From Amoebophilaceae bacterium (GTDB lineage Bacteria > Bacteroidota > Bacteroidia > Cytophagales > Amoebophilaceae): a DNA stretch of 14,694 bases. Below, in pieces: positions 1-7,431 of the stretch. Below the pieces are notes generated by a model. The model searched no databases. It worked only from the letters and a program-made list of their open reading frames with translations, and was not told the origin of the DNA. Position numbers and translations under genes: made by a program. Each line of letters begins with the position of its first letter. Positions within the stretch are counted from its first letter, which is position 1. The DNA is taken from assembly GCA_023257955.1 (NCBI GenBank), contig JALRAY010000023.1, positions 1-14,694 on the forward strand, in the 5' to 3' direction.

Positions 1-92
1 ATAGAGCAATACAAATGGGAATTAAAATCGCTTATGACAACTAAGTTTCACATCGTTAACTTAGCTTGATTTTTCGTATTTCATAATCTGAT

Positions 93-109
93 GTGTATAC
101 TTGATACAC
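93..109. other. small inverted repeat upstream of the lpoB-like gene
   Basis: GTGTAT (93-98) and ATACAC (104-109) form a 6-bp stem around a 5-nt loop, about 35 bp before the lpoB-like start. No T-tract follows it. It could be an operator, a weak terminator of a gene left of the window, or chance in AT-rich DNA. The first 144 bases contain no gene that I can support. Confidence 0.25.
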
Positions 110-144
110 CTAGCATTATAAACTAATCCCAAACCTTTCATCCT

Positions 145-738
145 ATGTTCAAACAAAACTTGACTTTACATGCTATTTTGATACTGATAGCTTTATTCAC
201 ATTACAATGCGGTAATTCCGTACAAAGACTACAAACCAGCAAAGTGGTAGACCTGAGTGGTCGCTGGAATGATACAGATGCTAGATTAGTAGCTGAGGAA
301 ATGGTACAAGACTTTATGCAATCTCCATTCCGCATCCGTTTTGCAGAGACGCACCACAAACTTCCGGTAATCATCGTAGGCGATATACTTAATAAAAGCC
401 ATGAACACATTGACGCAGAACCTTTTATAAAAAGTATAGAGCGGGAACTAATCAACAACCAATCTGTACGCATTGTTGAGCATGGCATCTTTAGAGAAAA
501 ATTACGTCAAGAACGCGTAGAAAATCCAATATCTAATACAGGCATCAATCGACAATTTGGCCGCGAATTAGGCGCAGACTTTATGTTGCTAGGCACTATC
601 AATACGATAGTAGACACTAAGGCAGAAGGAAAGCGTAATATCGTTTACTATCAAATTGACTTAAACCTAGTAGACCTCCATACCAATGAAACGGTTTGGA
701 TAGGGCAGAAAAAAATCAAAAAGTTTGTAAAAAAATAG
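145..738 (+). CDS. lpoB: LpoB-like penicillin-binding protein activator lipoprotein
   Basis: This is a 197-residue lipoprotein precursor. A hydrophobic signal segment (residues 9-20) ends at a lipobox TLQC with the lipidated Cys at 22. The mature part carries the family signature LSGRWNDTD (37-45) followed by RLVAEEM, then ELGADFMLLGTI (141-152), and ends with a strand-rich YYQIDLNLVDL...VWIGQKK block (168-190). These match the LpoB-type outer-membrane lipoproteins; in Escherichia coli, LpoB activates the bifunctional peptidoglycan synthase PBP1b. The fold is recognised from sequence, but the target synthase in this organism is inferred. The next gene is a second lipoprotein (COG3014-like), a pairing known from other genomes and probably co-transcribed here across a 108-bp gap. 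No Shine-Dalgarno precedes the ATG, as is usual in Bacteroidota. Confidence 0.85.
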   Translation: MFKQNLTLHAILILIALFTLQCGNSVQRLQTSKVVDLSGRWNDTDARLVAEEMVQDFMQSPFRIRFAETHHKLPVIIVGDILNKSHEHIDAEPFIKSIERELINNQSVRIVEHGIFREKLRQERVENPISNTGINRQFGRELGADFMLLGTINTIVDTKAEGKRNIVYYQIDLNLVDLHTNETVWIGQKKIKKFVKK

Positions 739-846
739 CGATAGAAAATCAGTATAGCCTCTCATCAACTAATCAGCTGTAATAAGCTAAGTGATATTTT
801 TTATCCTAAAATCATTACAAATCAAAAGTATAAAGCATGATGATTG

Positions 847-2253
847 ATGAAAAACCTCCTCCTTAAGGCATTCAGACTTTTACTTTTGGCTACTATCACC
901 ACCTCCTGTGGTTCCTATTATCATAAAAACAGCTCCTTTCATAAACATTTCCTCAAAGAAAATATAGCCGAAGCAGACCATGTACTCGCTAAGAAGAAAA
1001 ATGGGGATAAGGGTAGAAACAGGCTACTGTATTGCCTGAATAGAGGCATAACCCACCACCTGATGCAAGACTATGAAACCAGTAATGCATTTTTTGAACA
1101 AGCTTACATCATCCATGAGGATTTTGTAGCCAATCCCTGTGATGTCGTACTCACCTTTTTGGTCAATCCCACGTTGACGGATTATAAAGGAGAAGACCAC
1201 GAGATCTTACTCATTCACTATTACAAAGCCCTCAACTATTTACATCTCGGTAACCTATCTGCCGCCTTGGTAGAATGCAGGCGACTCAATATCCAGCTCA
1301 ATATCTTGAGTGATAAATACAACAGTGCCAACACCTACCGTAGAGACGCTTTCATTCATCTACTCATGGGCTTGATATACCAAGCCGATCATGCTTATAA
1401 CGATGCCTTTATTGCCTATAGAAATGCCTTTGAGATTTATGAAGAAGATTACACCAAGCTCTTTGGGATAGAAGCTCCCCTACAGTTGAAAAAAGACCTG
1501 ATCTATACCGCTTATAAAACCGGATTCCATGATGCAGTAACGCATTACCTAGCAAAATTTCAGCTGGACTATGATCCTAGCAAAGAAGACCCACAAAGTG
1601 GGGATATCGTCTGTTTGTGGAACAATGGTTTAGGTCCCGTGAAAGATGAATGGGGCTTGAACTTTGTGATGATAGAAGGCGTAGGCGGCGTAGTCAATTT
1701 TGTGAATGAAGACCTTGGATTGACTTTTCCTTTTCCCCTCTGCAGCGATACCAAATCTCAGCTAAACGTATCTGATCTACACCTCTTCCGCATATCCTTC
1801 CCCACCTATGTAGAACGGCCATTACTGTATCAGCAAGCTACTATCCGGTTACAGAATAGTATATATCAGCTAGAAATCATAGAAGACATCAATGCTATCT
1901 CATTTCGGATACTGCATGAACGGATGTTATGGGAGCTAAGTAAATCCCTATTGCGTGTGGCTATCAAAAAAGTAACTGAATATCAAGTTAGGAAGCAAAA
2001 TGCCATTTTGGGGACATTGGTAGGAGTCGTAAATTTTGCGACAGAAAAAGCAGATACCCGTAATTGGCAAACCATTCCCCATACCATTTCATATACCCGC
2101 ATTCGACTGAGAGAAGGAAGCCATAGCCTTACATTCCAAGCAGCGGGGATGCATGCCCAACATGATAAAAACCATACCTTTTCCATTGATGTTCATCCTC
2201 AGCAAACCATCTTCTATCCTGTATACACCTTGCAGCAAGGTGCTCAATCATAG
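847..2253 (+). CDS. COG3014-like TPR lipoprotein
   Basis: This 468-residue lipoprotein precursor starts at the ATG at 847; an in-frame TTG lies just before it at 844. The signal peptide (basic N-terminus, Leu-rich core 4-15) ends in the lipobox TTSC with Cys21. Residues about 55-210 contain three or more TPR-like helical pairs, visible as LNRGITHHLMQDY..., YYKALNYLHLGNLSAAL... and LMGLIYQADHAYNDAF.... A mostly beta C-terminal half follows, with a conserved-looking GDIVCLWNNGLGPVK stretch just after the repeats. I recognise it as the COG3014 type, which commonly sits next to lpoB, so a role with the LpoB-like neighbour in cell-envelope assembly is likely but unproven. The molecular function of the family is unknown. 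It converges on the rhomboid gene, with 74 bp between stop codons. Confidence 0.72.
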   Translation: MKNLLLKAFRLLLLATITTSCGSYYHKNSSFHKHFLKENIAEADHVLAKKKNGDKGRNRLLYCLNRGITHHLMQDYETSNAFFEQAYIIHEDFVANPCDVVLTFLVNPTLTDYKGEDHEILLIHYYKALNYLHLGNLSAALVECRRLNIQLNILSDKYNSANTYRRDAFIHLLMGLIYQADHAYNDAFIAYRNAFEIYEEDYTKLFGIEAPLQLKKDLIYTAYKTGFHDAVTHYLAKFQLDYDPSKEDPQSGDIVCLWNNGLGPVKDEWGLNFVMIEGVGGVVNFVNEDLGLTFPFPLCSDTKSQLNVSDLHLFRISFPTYVERPLLYQQATIRLQNSIYQLEIIEDINAISFRILHERMLWELSKSLLRVAIKKVTEYQVRKQNAILGTLVGVVNFATEKADTRNWQTIPHTISYTRIRLREGSHSLTFQAAGMHAQHDKNHTFSIDVHPQQTIFYPVYTLQQGAQS

Positions 2254-2327
2254 CTTTGATTGCGGATGAATGGCATACAGAGAATACAAAGAGTTCAAAA
2301 AGATGAGGAGAGCTTAAAAATGTCTTA

Positions 2328-3104
2328 CTACTTGCCAGAGCCTTTATACCATTTAATAAACAGGTATGCGAACACGATCCCTCCCAAGTGTGCAAAATGC
2401 GCTACATTATCCGCTGGATTATTCGCCAACCCTGCATACAGTTCATACACCCCGTACAGTATCAGAAAGTATTTTGCTTTGATAGGAATAGGGAATAAGA
2501 AAAGCATCAATCGAGTGTGTGGATATAGCATCGCAAACGCCGTTAATATGCCAAAGATAGCACCAGAAGCCCCTACGATAGGTACCCCCGTCTTGATATG
2601 ATACAGCTGCGCTACAATAGCCTTGCTTTTACCGATATACCCCGCATCGTGGCTATACTGAAAGAAGTCACAGATAAATGGATAGTAGTTATTATACATC
2701 TTAGGGAATTTCTGCATGAAGAAACTAAACTTCTGCGGAGTAGGGAAATTCAAATAATCCGTATACAGCGCTTCAAACTGATGTATCTCTAGGTATAAAA
2801 CACCTGTATATAACAGCGCGGCCCCTATCCCTGTCATTAGGTAGAAGAGTAAAAACCGTTTGGATGATAAACGCGTTTCCAGCACAGGCCCAAAGGTAAT
2901 CAGGGAAAACATGTTACTGAATAAGTGCCCAACGCTAGCATGCATAAAGAGATGGGTAATAATTTGATAAGGCTCAAACTGTGGCGAAGCTAAGTATCGC
3001 AAGCCCAATATATCAATCAGATCGAAGGGTAAGAGTTTATGAAGTATAAAGATGGTAACATTGCCAATCAGAATTTTTTTTACAACAGGGGTTAATTGAT
3101 TCAT
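2328..3104 (-). CDS. rhomboid family intramembrane serine protease
   Basis: The 258-residue polytopic membrane protein has the rhomboid core. HLFMHASVGHLFSNM (51-65) forms the conserved His-rich start of TM2. GASG (178-181) carries the predicted nucleophile Ser180, and AHFAHLGG (235-242) carries the predicted catalytic His236. Six membrane segments are visible, near 7-24, 48-70, 84-105, 173-194, 198-225 and 232-250. A soluble insertion of about 65 residues (106-170) separates TM3 and TM4, as I have seen in other Bacteroidota rhomboids. The catalytic dyad is intact, so it should cleave membrane protein substrates, but none is known here. It lies downstream of nuoB on the same strand across a 211-bp gap that holds no gene, so it may have its own promoter. 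Confidence 0.93.
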   Translation of the reverse strand: MNQLTPVVKKILIGNVTIFILHKLLPFDLIDILGLRYLASPQFEPYQIITHLFMHASVGHLFSNMFSLITFGPVLETRLSSKRFLLFYLMTGIGAALLYTGVLYLEIHQFEALYTDYLNFPTPQKFSFFMQKFPKMYNNYYPFICDFFQYSHDAGYIGKSKAIVAQLYHIKTGVPIVGASGAIFGILTAFAMLYPHTRLMLFLFPIPIKAKYFLILYGVYELYAGLANNPADNVAHFAHLGGIVFAYLFIKWYKGSGK

Positions 3105-3315
3105 AAGAACGTAGTAAGGAAATAAACAATCAAAATAAAAGCGCTACGGTGCAGCAAGGCTTCCCCGTCAGCATATGATAATATTGCGTGTACAAAGATA
3201 TCAGCTTTTCACATCAAGGTGTGCAGGTGATCAAAGATAAGGATCTTTAGGAGCATTGCAAGATAGCTACCATTATAGGCATAAGCACGCGCATTTAGAT
3301 ACGCCAAAACCGCAG

Positions 3316-3804
3316 TTAGCAGGCATCTCGTTCGCGGATTTTCTCTTGCAACTTGCTAATACCACCTATTAAAGCTTCTGGTCGGGGAGGGCAACCAGGT
3401 ACATATACATCTACGGGTATAATCTTATCCACCCCCTTCAAGACATGGTATCCATGCTGCCAATAGGGGCCTCCGCAATTGGCACAAGATCCCATAGAGA
3501 TAACATACCGTGGCTCCGGCATTTGGTCGTATAACCGTTTTACACTCTCTGCCATCTTCATCGTTACCGTGCCTGATACAATCATCACATCCGCCTGACG
3601 AGGGGAGTTTCTAGGTAATACTCCTATTCGATCCAAGTCATAGTGGGAGGCATACGTCCCCATCATCTCAATGGCACAACAGGCAAGGCCAAAGGTCAAG
3701 GGCCACAAAGAAGAACTTTGCGCCCACTGCAGTAATTCGTCTAAAGAGGTAAGGATAATGTCTCCTTCACCTGTAAGCTGCTTATTCGGAGATGGATGTT
3801 GCAT
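3316..3804 (-). CDS. nuoB: NADH-quinone oxidoreductase subunit B
   Basis: This is a complete 162-residue NuoB, the peripheral-arm subunit that holds iron-sulfur cluster N2 and passes electrons to quinone. All four expected cluster cysteines are present: the tandem pair Cys42-Cys43 in LACCAIEMM, Cys107 in GSCANCGGPYW and Cys138 in YVPGCPPRPEAL. The central block RNSPRQADVMIVSGTVTMKM is typical of the family. The start codon lies inside the end of nuoA (23-bp overlap), so the two are translationally coupled. No nuoC/D follows; the next gene on this strand is a rhomboid protease. The rest of complex I must be elsewhere in the genome or missing. Confidence 0.97.
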   Translation of the reverse strand: MQHPSPNKQLTGEGDIILTSLDELLQWAQSSSLWPLTFGLACCAIEMMGTYASHYDLDRIGVLPRNSPRQADVMIVSGTVTMKMAESVKRLYDQMPEPRYVISMGSCANCGGPYWQHGYHVLKGVDKIIPVDVYVPGCPPRPEALIGGISKLQEKIRERDAC

Positions 3805-4300
3805 GTAATGAAGTAAATGAATGCGGTAATGCTATGTTGCCCGCATATTGTGCATTGATACGTTCGTAATACTTAGCTGGGATCGTTGGCGTTATGTCAG
3901 TAGATAACGTAGGGACATTGTCGCACATGATACATTCCCAGTGACGAATCACATATACCCACCCTATCCCTAGTACGAGTATAAAGATAGTACCAACAAC
4001 AGCCATATGTAAATACCATGACGGATCATAGGTAGAAGATTGGGTATAGGCTAGCGCCCAAGGAAATAACAAAATCGTTTCCAGTTCGAACAGCAAAAAG
4101 ATTAACCCAAGCACGTAGATAGGGCTTTTGAGAGCCGTTCTTGCGTGGCCTATGGGAGCTGCACCTGATTCATAGGTAGTAACCTTGGCTTGATAAGCAC
4201 ATTGCGGACGCAGCTTGCGACTCAGTTGGTTACATCCACATAGTAATAGTATCAGTACTATGGCAGAAACGATAATATGTAATACGGCGATAGATTCCAT
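3782..4300 (-). CDS. nuoA: NADH-quinone oxidoreductase subunit A, with C-terminal extension
   Basis: This 172-residue membrane protein has three predicted helices (about 5-23, 60-82, 96-118), matching NuoA of the complex I membrane arm. The TM1-TM2 loop has YESGAAPIGHAR (43-54); the family usually has Cys where Ser45 sits. The second helix carries FELETILLFPWA (71-82). Here Glu72 replaces the Asp of the common F-D-V/I-E pattern, while Glu74 is kept. NuoA is usually about 115-150 residues. This one has a hydrophilic tail of about 45-50 residues after the last helix (from about 124), containing YYERINAQYAG and Ser/Thr-rich ends. It overlaps nuoB by 23 bp. The 155-bp gap to the divergent acyltransferase gene should contain both promoters. 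Confidence 0.93.
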   Translation of the reverse strand: MESIAVLHIIVSAIVLILLLCGCNQLSRKLRPQCAYQAKVTTYESGAAPIGHARTALKSPIYVLGLIFLLFELETILLFPWALAYTQSSTYDPSWYLHMAVVGTIFILVLGIGWVYVIRHWECIMCDNVPTLSTDITPTIPAKYYERINAQYAGNIALPHSFTSLHATSISE

Positions 4301-4455
4301 AATAGAAAAAGTTTAATATGCTTTTCATGCTACGGCTGCTGCATAAGGCTTTACTTGCGGTCATGGTCTTAGACTCTATTGCTCGGAAGAGAAAGCGACC
4401 TTTATACCCCTAGCTTTAGCTCATACACCACCATCTACCCCAAACAATGTAAGCA

Positions 4456-5358
4456 ATGAAAATGAGAATTCTTAACTTTTTGCGGCATGTCAGCCAAGCG
4501 GTTGCTTTTTATGCCTTGTTGCCATGGCTATATGCGCTAGCATGGTTGCCATTTAAGCCCTTATACATCATTGCTGATATGCTATGTTGGTTCGTATCGC
4601 GACTGTATAGAAGGAAGATTGTGCGCAAGAATCTACTAACTGCTTTCTCTCATCAATCATCGCAGGAGCTAGTGACTATAGAAAAAGCCTTTTATACTCA
4701 TTTTTGCGACTTACTGGTTGAATATATAAAAAGCTTAACCCTTACCAAAGCTCAAGTAATCCAACGATGTGTTATACAACATCCAGAACTATTAAATCAG
4801 CTCTATGATGCGGGGAAAGACATACTATTGGTAACTGGGCATTATGGTAACTGGGAATGGGCTGCCAATGCCATAGCGCTGCAAACCAAGTATTCCGTTG
4901 GGGTAATTTATAAGCCTTTATCTAATCCCTACTTTGATCGTTTGGTGCAGCGGTTGCGCCGCCGGTTTGACAAGTTGCTTATCCATGAGCAAGCCATCTT
5001 CCGCTCCTTGTTAAGCAAGCATGCGACTCCTCAAGCAACCGCCTTTTTGGCGGATCAAGCTCCTGCGCAAGCCCATGCATTTCATATGCTGTTTTTAAAT
5101 ATTCCTACTTATTTCACTACGGGGCTGGAAAAGATAGCGACCAAATTAGACCCTACCGTGGTATATGTACATATTCGCAAACCGCGAAGAGGCTACTATG
5201 CTATCGAGCTAGAAGTCTTAACCGAGCAGTCTAGTGCTTTGCCCGCATCTCGGCTCACCCAACTGTATATTGCAAGGTTAGAACAGGATATTAATCACAA
5301 CCCTGCGCTTTGGCTTTGGTCACATAACAGGTGGAAGGATACTGACGTTACTGCTTAA
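4456..5358 (+). CDS. LpxL/HtrB-type lysophospholipid (lipid A) acyltransferase
   Basis: This 300-residue protein has an N-terminal hydrophobic anchor (about 15-47) and the LpxL/HtrB acyltransferase signature. The H-x4-E motif is GHYGNWEW (128-135), with catalytic His129 and Glu134. A DQ pair follows at 200-201 in FLADQAP, then the basic HIRKPRRGYY block (239-248), and the C-terminal LWSHNRWK (287-294) seen across the family. Members add a secondary acyl chain to Kdo-lipid A in the inner membrane; relatives in Bacteroidota can act on other lipids. Length and motifs are complete, so the enzyme looks functional. No other lipid A gene is in the window, so its acceptor cannot be told from context. 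The chosen ATG has a second ATG two codons later. Confidence 0.88.
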   Translation: MKMRILNFLRHVSQAVAFYALLPWLYALAWLPFKPLYIIADMLCWFVSRLYRRKIVRKNLLTAFSHQSSQELVTIEKAFYTHFCDLLVEYIKSLTLTKAQVIQRCVIQHPELLNQLYDAGKDILLVTGHYGNWEWAANAIALQTKYSVGVIYKPLSNPYFDRLVQRLRRRFDKLLIHEQAIFRSLLSKHATPQATAFLADQAPAQAHAFHMLFLNIPTYFTTGLEKIATKLDPTVVYVHIRKPRRGYYAIELEVLTEQSSALPASRLTQLYIARLEQDINHNPALWLWSHNRWKDTDVTA

Positions 5359-5468
5359 TCACGACAATTACCATATGCTCGTGGCATTTTTTATAGAAAA
5401 GTCATTTTAAGATAACGATGCTATTGTGCGTATGCTCAATCGCCCGTCACTGAGCCTACACTTACGTC

Positions 5469-5505
5469 ATTGCAAGGAGCCCCTATCCTTTTTCTTGCAA
5501 TAGGG
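5469..5505 (+). terminator. possible terminator with two competing hairpins after the acyltransferase gene
   Basis: ATTGCAAG (5469-5476) pairs exactly with CTTGCAAT (5494-5501). Overlapping it, CCCTAT (5481-5486) can pair with ATAGGG (5500-5505). A run of five T lies inside the loop, not after the stem, so this is not a textbook intrinsic terminator. It sits about 110 bp after the acyltransferase stop and is the only clear secondary structure in the 269-bp gap before the next gene. Confidence 0.3.
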
Positions 5506-5627
5506 TTATCGGGTTAATAACTTAGTAACTTAGCATACTACACTTGATGCTTTAATGCATGTAATCACAGGGGCATTCCAATGCTCGCAGCAAACATTCG
5601 ACCATCGATTTAATAACTGCAAACATT

Positions 5628-6080
5628 ATGCAAGTTCATGCTTTTCCAGCATTCCATATACAAGCGTCTATTAGGGCTATAAATGGTAAAAAGCATATAT
5701 ATGATAGTGTGCGTAGAAAATATGTACGCCTTACGCCAGAAGAATGGACGAGACAACACTTCTTGCATTACCTAACAGAGCATTTGACATACCCCAAGTC
5801 ACTCATTCGTGTGGAAAAAATTATGCCAGGGCACTACAAACAAGATAGGCCGGATATTGTGGTGTATGCAAACGATGGGCACCCTTGGTTAGTAGCAGAA
5901 TGTAAAGCTAGCACCATCCCCCTAACAATGGAAGTATATACCCAATTGACCCGTTATAATAGAAAATTACAGGCCCCGCTTTGGGTCATCACCAATGGTA
6001 TACAATATGGTTGTTGGCAAATGAAAGAGGGGGAAGTACAAGCTTTAGACACGATCCCTCCATGGGAAATAAAATGCTGA
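5628..6080 (+). CDS. HsdR N-terminal-domain (HSDR_N_2-like) PD-(D/E)XK protein, orphan
   Basis: The 150-residue protein matches the stand-alone proteins annotated as type I restriction enzyme R subunit N-terminal domain (HSDR_N_2). It shows an apparently complete PD-(D/E)XK set: Glu63 in the preceding helix, RPDIVVY with Asp76, and VAECKA with Glu91 and Lys93. A helix with Gln106 (YTQLTRYN) and the closing LWVITNGIQYGCW (118-130) follow. The full HsdR helicase, HsdM and HsdS are all absent nearby, so this is not a restriction system as seen here. Such single-domain forms are common in Bacteroidota; I infer nuclease activity in DNA repair or processing rather than defence. It is followed by a hairpin at 6114-6136. 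Confidence 0.75.
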   Translation: MQVHAFPAFHIQASIRAINGKKHIYDSVRRKYVRLTPEEWTRQHFLHYLTEHLTYPKSLIRVEKIMPGHYKQDRPDIVVYANDGHPWLVAECKASTIPLTMEVYTQLTRYNRKLQAPLWVITNGIQYGCWQMKEGEVQALDTIPPWEIKC

Positions 6081-6113
6081 AAAACTTTAATCAAAACCTG
6101 ATATTAAGCACCT

Positions 6114-6136
6114 AGCATTGTAAAAATGACAATGCT
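6114..6136. terminator. hairpin between convergent genes, likely bidirectional terminator
   Basis: AGCATTGT (6114-6121) pairs perfectly with ACAATGCT (6129-6136) across a 7-nt A-rich loop. It lies between the HsdR-N-like gene, whose stop is about 35 bp upstream, and the end of the minus-strand lipoprotein remnant. That is the expected place for a shared terminator. There is no strong T-tract on either side, so its efficiency is uncertain. Confidence 0.5.
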
Positions 6137-6171
6137 TAACTGTGTTGCGCTGTATCGCTTGGTGATAATTT

Positions 6172-6422
6172 TTAAAATCCTACAACAGCACAAGTTGATG
6201 AATCTTGTATAGTTGTAGAAATTGCAGTATCGTTAGGCACTGACGACAAAGCTTCAGCATCTGTATCCGCATTATCTTCTTCTGAAGATGGGGCTAATCT
6301 CTGTGCGTGTAGAACTTGTAGCAGTAGAGGGTATAGCTACAGGCTTACCACAACTGCTGATGATGGTACTCAGTAGCAGGATGATGCCCATAAGCGTTAG
6401 TTTTTTTATGAATATTATGCAT
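6172..6422 (-). pseudogene. small Ser/Thr-rich lipoprotein, broken by two single-base frameshifts
   Basis: The ATG at 6422-6420 starts M-H-N-I-H-K-K but runs into a run of seven A (6368-6374 on the plus strand, as T). Removing one A joins it to an uninterrupted lipoprotein signal peptide, KLTLMGIILLLSTIISSCG, with a good lipobox ISSC. That frame soon stops after a run of four C (6290-6293). Removing one C joins it to an acidic tail containing SSEEDNADTDAEALSSV, which ends at the TAA at 6174-6172. With both corrections the product is 82 residues with the lipidated Cys at 24. Three open pieces in the right order, joined at two homopolymers, argue for a recently broken gene or for sequencing or assembly errors. 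It is divergent from rsmG. I do not recognise the mature part. Confidence 0.6.
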
Positions 6423-6502
6423 GATTAAGTTATTATTGTTGCGTTTTAAAATTTGAATGTTGCAAGTTTAACATAGCCTGCTGAAAAATTCCCAACTCGC
6501 CC

Positions 6503-7186
6503 ATGAATAACGCAAGTCATCTAACCTCCTCTATACCAGCTGCGGATATGATACCCGAAATCACTACCCTTGAACCTGGCTGTGAAATAATTCATCATTA
6601 CTTTCCCAACCTATCGACGGAGCAAAGCAAGCAACTACATCAATTAGGGACTTTGTATGCAACCTGGAATCAGCGCATAAACCTTATTTCGAGGCAAGAT
6701 TTACCGAACCTATATCTGCGGCATGTGTTACATGCGTTAAGCATTGCTAAGGTTATCGCCTTTAAACCCAACACCCACATTTTAGATGTAGGCACGGGCG
6801 GGGGCTTCCCAGGAATCCCCTTGGCGATTCTCTTTCCGGAGACCGCGTTTCATTTGGTAGATTCCATAGCCAAGAAGATTCATGCCGTGCAAGCGATTGC
6901 AGAATCACTGCACTTGCCCAATGTGACTACCCAAGTAATACGCGCAGAGACGTTGCCCGATAAGTATGATTTTATCCTCGGGAGAGCAGTGACGCAGTTG
7001 GATACTTTTTGCAGATGGATGAAAGATAAAGTCGCCCAACAGTCCTTTAATACACTTACCAACGGCATTTTGTATCTGAAAGGGGATGAACCTATCCGCA
7101 TTACACAAGCGCACGATATGTATCCTTTGACCAAGGTGATTGACCACCCTTTTTTTGCTACCAAACAGCTGGTGCATATCTACTAG
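6503..7186 (+). CDS. rsmG: 16S rRNA (guanine-N7) methyltransferase RsmG
   Basis: RsmG (GidB) uses S-adenosylmethionine to methylate the 530-loop guanine (G527 in E. coli) of 16S rRNA. The 227-residue product has WNQRINLISR (55-64), where the motif I approach starts, and the glycine-rich SAM loop LDVGTGGGFPGIPLAI (94-109). The acidic LVDS (118-121), GRAV (160-163) and YLKG (191-194) are all family landmarks. Homology with other RsmG proteins begins only near residue 28 (CEIIHHYFPNLS). The first 15-25 residues may therefore be untranslated: the ATG at 6548 (Met16) is an alternative start, giving 212 residues, closer to the usual length. No Shine-Dalgarno separates the two choices. Confidence 0.95.
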   Translation: MNNASHLTSSIPAADMIPEITTLEPGCEIIHHYFPNLSTEQSKQLHQLGTLYATWNQRINLISRQDLPNLYLRHVLHALSIAKVIAFKPNTHILDVGTGGGFPGIPLAILFPETAFHLVDSIAKKIHAVQAIAESLHLPNVTTQVIRAETLPDKYDFILGRAVTQLDTFCRWMKDKVAQQSFNTLTNGILYLKGDEPIRITQAHDMYPLTKVIDHPFFATKQLVHIY

Positions 7187-7249
7187 TGCGCTACCAAGCA
7201 TTTCATTCCATCAGCAACGTATATAGAAACTGGCACATCATTATGAAAT

Positions 7250-7287
7250 GAAATTGTTATATATTTTAGAAATTGTTATATACTTAC
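7250..7287 (+). repeat. 19-bp imperfect tandem repeat upstream of the heptad-repeat lipoprotein
   Basis: GAAATTGTTATATA occurs at 7250-7263 and again at 7269-7282, so two 19-bp units follow each other with 16 of 19 positions equal. They lie in the AT-rich 245-bp gap about 150-180 bp before the lipoprotein start at 7432. The spacing could suit two binding sites for a regulator on successive faces of DNA, but slippage in AT-rich sequence would look the same. Confidence 0.45.
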
Positions 7288-7431
7288 ATATCAGTAATAG
7301 CGCTCTTTCTAAGATTCAAAATTATACTTTGTTATTTATGCACAGAGACGCATATATACAAAGGAGTCAGAAGAGTCTTAATGAAATTGATATTAGATAC
7401 TACAATAAAATAACACATTATTACCCATTTT

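Noticed and set aside
837..846. Overlapping ATGATG at 837-842 as start of the COG3014-like gene
   Set aside because: These ATGs are in another frame. The signal peptide reads from the ATG at 847.
2260..2601. 113-codon plus-strand ORF
   Set aside because: It lies opposite the catalytic C-terminal part of the rhomboid protease, whose motifs are intact; it is a shadow frame.
5628..6080. Reading the HsdR-N-like gene as part of a restriction-modification or defence island
   Set aside because: No methylase, specificity subunit, helicase or other defence gene lies nearby; the neighbours are housekeeping and envelope genes.
107..6119. Shared 11-mer CACCTAGCATT at 107-117 and 6109-6119
   Set aside because: A few identical 11-mers are expected by chance in a 14.7-kb AT-rich window; the flanks diverge at once.
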